Positions 59,801 through 64,000 of a DNA stretch of 64,000 nt are shown here, one piece after another. How positions within the stretch are numbered: the stretch's first letter is position 1; each line of letters opens with the position of its first letter. The notes below the pieces were generated by a model. It worked only from the letters and a program-made list of their open reading frames with translations. It did not search any database and was not told where the DNA came from. The position numbers and the translations under genes are program-made. Source of the stretch: Pleodorina starrii (taxonomy: Eukaryota > Chlorophyta > Chlorophyceae > Chlamydomonadales > Volvocaceae); assembly GCA_030267565.1 (NCBI GenBank), contig BRXU01000013.1, forward strand, positions 1,094,001-1,158,000, in the 5' to 3' direction.

Positions 59801-60673
59801 CTTGACAGCAGCAACAGCAGCAGCAGCAACAACCACCACCGCTCATCACCATCTACCGCTGTGTATTGGCGGATACCGCCGTACCGCCGTGCTATCGTCG
59901 TTGTAAAGTTATTGGCGGCGCGCATCGGCGAGCCGCGGGCGCTGCCCGCTCCCATAGTCGGGGCGGGGGGCGGTCCCAGACTGCCGTACCTCGTACGACA
60001 GCCTGAACCAGACGCAGCGCGAAGCGGCGGTGGTGCCGTCGCCTCCTCTGCCTCCCCCCCGGGGGCTGGCCCCCACGTAGCCACATTAGGGCCCGCTTCG
60101 CATCACATCACACGTCATCACATCACAACACACTACACCACACCACATCCCATCCGATCAAAGGTATACTGGCCCGTGTGGCCGGCGCCGCACCTCCGCT
60201 CAACCCGAGTTTGCTCGGTCCTTCGAACCCCGGGTCGCATTTCCGGCTTGCAAATACATATGCCTACAAACAAACTGCAGCACACCTCCTGACGCCTCAA
60301 GGCCTCATGAGGCCGTTCCTGCCTCCCGCTAGGATGGATAGACAGATAGACAAGTTAAATAGTCCAGTGCTCGTAAGGCTCGGCCGCGAGCCCGCCCAAA
60401 CCCGCAAAAGGCCCTCGTATCGTGGGCGGGGCCAATGCTTACCAGCGCACATAAGAAAACTGCTCCTGCACTCGCCCTTGCACCTGCACCTGCGCCGCAT
60501 TGAACATCCTTTCCGCCTCCCATTCCACATCCCGCAACCCGCATACCCTAGACCCCCCGCCCTCCGCTCCCCCTTCCACAACCCTCAGGCCGCCCAAACC
60601 TCCGCCCCTCCGCCCCCCACCCGCCCCTCGCCCTCAGCTCAGCCCTCAGCTCTCAGCTCTCGGCGCTCAGACC
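56862..60673. other. Intergenic region without a supported gene
   Basis: Contains the 3' UTR of the cyclase gene and then about 3.5 kb in which no family motif or splice-consistent exon chain was found. Minor repeats: a 25-bp direct repeat (57077-57101 and 57133-57157) with GGTTTACG copies between, a CCACCA-rich tract at 59215-59285 and CATCACA-type repeats at 60098-60165. A minus-strand frame near 58930-58970 encodes an acidic run (DPDLEEEDEEEG) but could not be extended into a gene. Confidence 0.4.
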
Positions 60674-62755
60674 TCAGACCTCGGTGACATCCACCTCGTA
60701 AGTGAGTACAAACTGGCTCTTGAGCTCCTGCATGCGAGCCCGGTACTCCTCCAGCAGCGCAGCCGCCTCGCCCATCCAGCCCTCCCGCGACGCCGCCAGC
60801 CCCTTCAGATGGTCCGCCCGGATCACCGCCAACGCGTCGCGGTGCCGCGCCTCCGCCTCCTCATACTGCCGCCGCAGCTCAGGCAGCCCGCGCGAGTCGT
60901 AGTGCCCGCCCGCCGCCGCCATCGCCGCCTCGTGCGCCGCCAGGCCCGCCGAGTACGCCGCCGCCATGTGCTGCCGCATCGCGCCGTGACGCGGCACCAG
61001 CGCCCGCAGCGAGCCCTCACTGCCCTCCAGCGCCGCAATGTGCTCGTTTCGCAGGTTGGCGGCGGCGCGCGTGTAAGCCGCCTGCGCCTCCGCCAGACCC
61101 ACCTCCCCCGTCGGCAGCACCCGCTCCAGGAAGGACGCCAGCAGGCCCGACAGCTTTGACGCAGCGGAGGCTTGCTGGATCTCCAGCTGCCGGCCCAGGC
61201 GCTCCGCCTCCGCCAGAATCTCCTCGTGGGCGGCAGACAGCGCGGAGCGCTGCGCCGCGTGCCAGGCCTCCGCCTCCTCCACACACGAGGCCAGGTGCGC
61301 CAGGGAGCTGGACTGGTGCTGCGCCAGGGCGCCCATGCAGGCGGCGAAGGTCTGGGCCCAGGACGCGACCTCGTTGGCGCGGCTGGCGAGGCCCATCTCG
61401 TGCAGGGAGCGGGTGCGGCCCATGTACTTGTCGTGCATGGCTTCCAGGCGGTGGAAGTCGGAGCCGCGGGCGTTGGGGTCGGGGGGCGTGGTGACGCGGC
61501 CGGCGGGGGTGGCGGGGCTGGAGAGGGACAGGGTGGAGATGCCGTTGGGGGTGGAGGGCGGCCGGGTGCTGTAGTTGGCCATGGCCGACGCGGCGCCGTT
61601 GTCGAGGGTCTTCAGATAGGCGTTGGGGTGGACCTGGCCCAGGCCGTGGCTGGCGGCCTGCTCCTGAGCGACGGCGGCGGCGGCGGCGCTGGCGCTGGCG
61701 GCCGCCGCGGCGGCGGCGCCGGAGCGGCCGGGGAGTGGCAGCGGCGGTGGGCTGGAGATGGTGGGCACGGGCGGGGAGAGGGGCGGCAGGGAGGGTGGCT
61801 GCAGCGCCGCCGGCGGGGGCACTTCCACCTTGGCGCCTGAGAACCGCCGCTGCTGCAGCTCCATGTGGCGGCGACTGGCCTCCTTGACCATGAGCGAGTA
61901 GTCCTGGCGCAGCTGCGAGGCGGAGAGCGAGGGGGCGGAGGGGGCGGAGGGAACAGCGGGGCGAAACCCACTTTTTTCTTGTTGTGGTCGCTGTTGTTGT
62001 TTCTAATGGCGTTCTGATGGTGTTCGTTGCTGTTACAAAGGGCTTGGAAGGCCTTTGAAAGGAGGAGTCGTTGTGGGTCTTTGCCCAGCGCGGCGAGGTC
62101 GGGTGTTCTGAGAGCGAGAGACACGGCAGGAACAGCGGCATCGCTTCGAGGAAGCGCGGGAAAACGCGGCCAGAAGCACCCGAGGCCGGATGTGTGTGGG
62201 CGAGGGCGGGCAGCAATGAGAGTGTGAGGGCCGGGGGAGCGTCAGCCAGAGGCGTCGGCGCCTACCTGGGCGATCCGTGCGATGTGGCGGGCAACCGACT
62301 CCTCGAGGGCGTTTTGGTACTCCTCCACCTGTGCGTGCAGCGTGGGGGCAATCGCGAGAGGGAGTTGGGGGTGAGTTGCATCACGGCAGCATCGCTGTCA
62401 AGAGCCAGGTTCCGGTCACTTTATTTTTTGCGTGCACGCGCATACTACGCGGCGTTCAACCCCAACAACCCCCTCACGAGCGGCTATGGCACCCGCTACG
62501 AACGCCAGCGTTGCCTGTTGTCTGCGTTGTGTTGCGCGTAGCTTTCATGGTCCGGCGCCCGCCACGCGCAAGGCAGAAGTCCGTCACAGTGCGCGCGCCA
62601 GAAATACTCGTTGCATGCTGTGAAGCCCTACCTCCAGCTGATGTTGCTCCTGCAAAACTGGCAGCTCCGCGAGTGATTTATCGTGGGCGGCATGGTAGTC
62701 GATGCTGAATTGCTCTGTCTGGCCAATAAAATGATTGCGATTCTTTCGAAGAGTA
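60674..62755 (-). CDS. Coiled-coil protein of unknown function, 5' incomplete
   Basis: Exons on the minus strand: 62755(or 62714)-62632, 62328-62266 and 61912-60674 (stop at the low end); junctions are phase 0. They encode LAELPVLQEQHQLE, VEEYQNALEESVARHIARIAQ and LRQDYSLMVKEASRRHMELQQ, a continuous charged helix. A Pro/Ala-rich linker follows, then about 250 residues of predicted coiled coil (for example SALSAAHEEILAEAERLGRQ, EEYRARMQELKSQF) ending EVDVTEV. More 5' sequence is likely: an open frame with MFGERNVLSLPASPNSTLRT lies at about 62890-63055, but its phase could not be matched to the next exon. I do not recognise the family. A flagellar or cytoskeletal role would be a guess from the coiled coils alone. 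Confidence 0.7.
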
Positions 62756-63831
62756 CTGCAATGGAGGGAAGGCGGAAATGGGGGTTCAAGCCAGCGCCTT
62801 CGAAGATGTCCACCCCACCGCCGATGACCCGAAGTAGGCAAAAAATATTCGCCCCCCACCCCGACTTGCTTTTCGTGCGAGATTTGAAACTGGGAGAGTC
62901 CAGTAAGCGATGTCTGTGAGTGCGCCGTTGACGGTGGTCCAGACAGGTTTCCTGTTCCAAGGCCCGACCGTTTTGGTCCTGGCAATGAAGGCTCCGTACG
63001 TAGCGTGCTGTTCGGAGACGCAGGTAAGCTCAACACATTTCGTTCACCAAACATAGACGAGGCGGGTCTATGAAGGACGGGCAACATTATGCCTAGCCGC
63101 TCGAATGCCGTGAGTTGCTGTGGCGAAAGCTGTGCAATACTGTTACTTAGGTAGGAAAAAGGACCATGCCTATAGGTAAATGCGGTTAAAATGGACGGAA
63201 TGAGGATCTTGAGGGGCTGCAGTGAACGTCGCAGGCTCTAAGGCCCTCCGCAGGTTTCGGAGGGCGCAGGCATCTGCATCAGTCAGTGGAAACACCGTAA
63301 CTTGTGCATCGGACGTTTGTTTTCAACCAACTAATATGAGTACAGTTTGCTCTTGTTGCATATATTTTTTTGCATCTACTTCTCCAGAGGACTGCGCGAG
63401 CGACGGTTGCCTGGCCGTTCGTTGACCAGTAGACAACATGGGGAGATGGCCCCTTTAATGTCAGTGTAACTAATTGTGAAGCCTGCTCAACCTCAACCTC
63501 TATTACATCATCGCCTAGCGGAAGTCATCGAAATCTGCAACCACGAAGAGGATAGGCTTGCAGGATTATTGCAGGCTTGGCGCCCCTATAGACCAGTTTA
63601 AAAATCTTATTTTGAACCTGCTCATGTGAGGCTGGAAGGTGGGATATGGCTTGCTACCCTGGACAAGGTGGTCATGGCACCCAAACAGCCTGGCCGGAGG
63701 TAGTGCTGGCGGTGCAGCGGGGAGCTCGGCTTCTACCTCCACACAGAGCGATGTAACGAAGAATACGGTAACCGCGTGGGTGACCTGGTGCCGAAGGTGA
63801 GCGCGGTCATGCAGGATGGAGAGCCTACAAT
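62756..63831. other. Probable 5' exon and promoter region, otherwise empty
   Basis: 62890-63090 may contain the first exon of the coiled-coil gene. From about 63100 the sequence is AT-richer and has no supported gene up to the tRNA terminator. Confidence 0.4.
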
Positions 63832-63835
63832 AAAA
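63832..63835 (-). terminator. RNA polymerase III T4 terminator
   Basis: TTTT on the minus strand, ten bases after the tRNA 3' end (plus-strand AAAA). This is the standard pol III stop and fits the tRNA orientation. Confidence 0.75.
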
Positions 63836-63845
63836 CCGTGTCGTA

Positions 63846-63952
63846 CGACCACGGTGGGACTCGAACCCACAATCCCCGCCTATTTCCGATTGTACCATCC
63901 GCAGAGCGGCTTCGACCGGAGGGCGATGCCCTATCCATTGGGCCACGCGGCC
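63846..63952 (-). tRNA. tRNA-Arg(CCG) with 34-nt intron
   Basis: The minus strand folds as a tRNA: acceptor GGCCGCG paired with CGTGGTC (two G-U), discriminator G; D arm GCCC-AATGGATA-GGGC; anticodon stem TCGCC/GGCGG; loop CTCCGG-A with anticodon CCG (Arg); variable loop GGATT; T arm GTGGG-TTCGAGT-CCCAC. A 34-nt intron interrupts the anticodon loop one base 3' of the anticodon, the canonical eukaryotic position. CCG reads CGG, an arginine codon used in GC-rich genomes. CCA is not encoded, as expected. Confidence 0.92.
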
Positions 63953-64000
63953 TGCTCGATGCACAAAACATGTTGATAAATCTATTATCTGTGGTACTCC

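Noticed and set aside
63566..63976. Open frames over the tRNA region
   Set aside because: The region folds as an intron-containing tRNA-Arg; the frames are incidental.

Overview
The window looks like nuclear DNA of a volvocine green alga (Chlamydomonas/Volvox relatives). It has very GC-rich coding sequence, many short GT-AG introns, a pherophorin with a hydroxyproline-type rod, a receptor nucleotide cyclase of the type expanded in Chlamydomonas, an intron-containing tRNA, and abundant G-rich minisatellites. The species cannot be fixed from the sequence. All exon models below are hand-built from splice signals, reading phase and family motifs.

Layout. (1) 1-1538, minus strand: 3'-open part of a pherophorin gene (N-terminal pherophorin domain plus a long, almost pure polyproline rod). 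(2) 1578-16116: a 14.5-kb array of about 106 copies of a 136-bp satellite that abuts, and may lie inside an intron of, the pherophorin gene. (3) 16117-23552: gene-poor DNA with a GGGCCCATGGG-type repeat, a 46-copy CCCAG pentamer, a 24-bp minisatellite and AT-richer sequence. (4) 23553-28059, minus: a PPPDE-superfamily (DeSI-like) thiol isopeptidase with a long low-complexity tail. (5) 30239-38058, minus: a HECT E3 ubiquitin ligase whose catalytic C-lobe is split by a ~593-residue insertion carrying a ubiquitin-interacting motif (UIM) just before the active-site cysteine. (6) 38059-40978: intergenic DNA with a ~920-bp foldback (long inverted repeat) element. (7) 40979-56861, plus: a 16-exon gene for a predicted 3,484-residue receptor cyclase with signal peptide, extracellular solute-binding-like domain, one membrane helix and a class III cyclase domain assembled partly from 9-nt and 18-nt microexons, then a degenerate second cyclase half and huge low-complexity stretches. 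(8) 56862-60673: no supported gene. (9) 60674 to about 62755, minus: a coiled-coil protein of unknown function, 5' end unresolved. (10) 63846-63952, minus: tRNA-Arg(CCG) with a 34-nt intron.

Functional links. The PPPDE peptidase and the HECT ligase are neighbours on one strand and represent ubiquitin/SUMO removal and ubiquitin addition; this is suggestive only. The HECT ligase and the cyclase are divergently transcribed from a ~2.9-kb spacer containing the foldback element. The most unusual items are the HECT C-lobe insertion with its UIM, the microexon-built cyclase active site, and the satellite/pherophorin junction.
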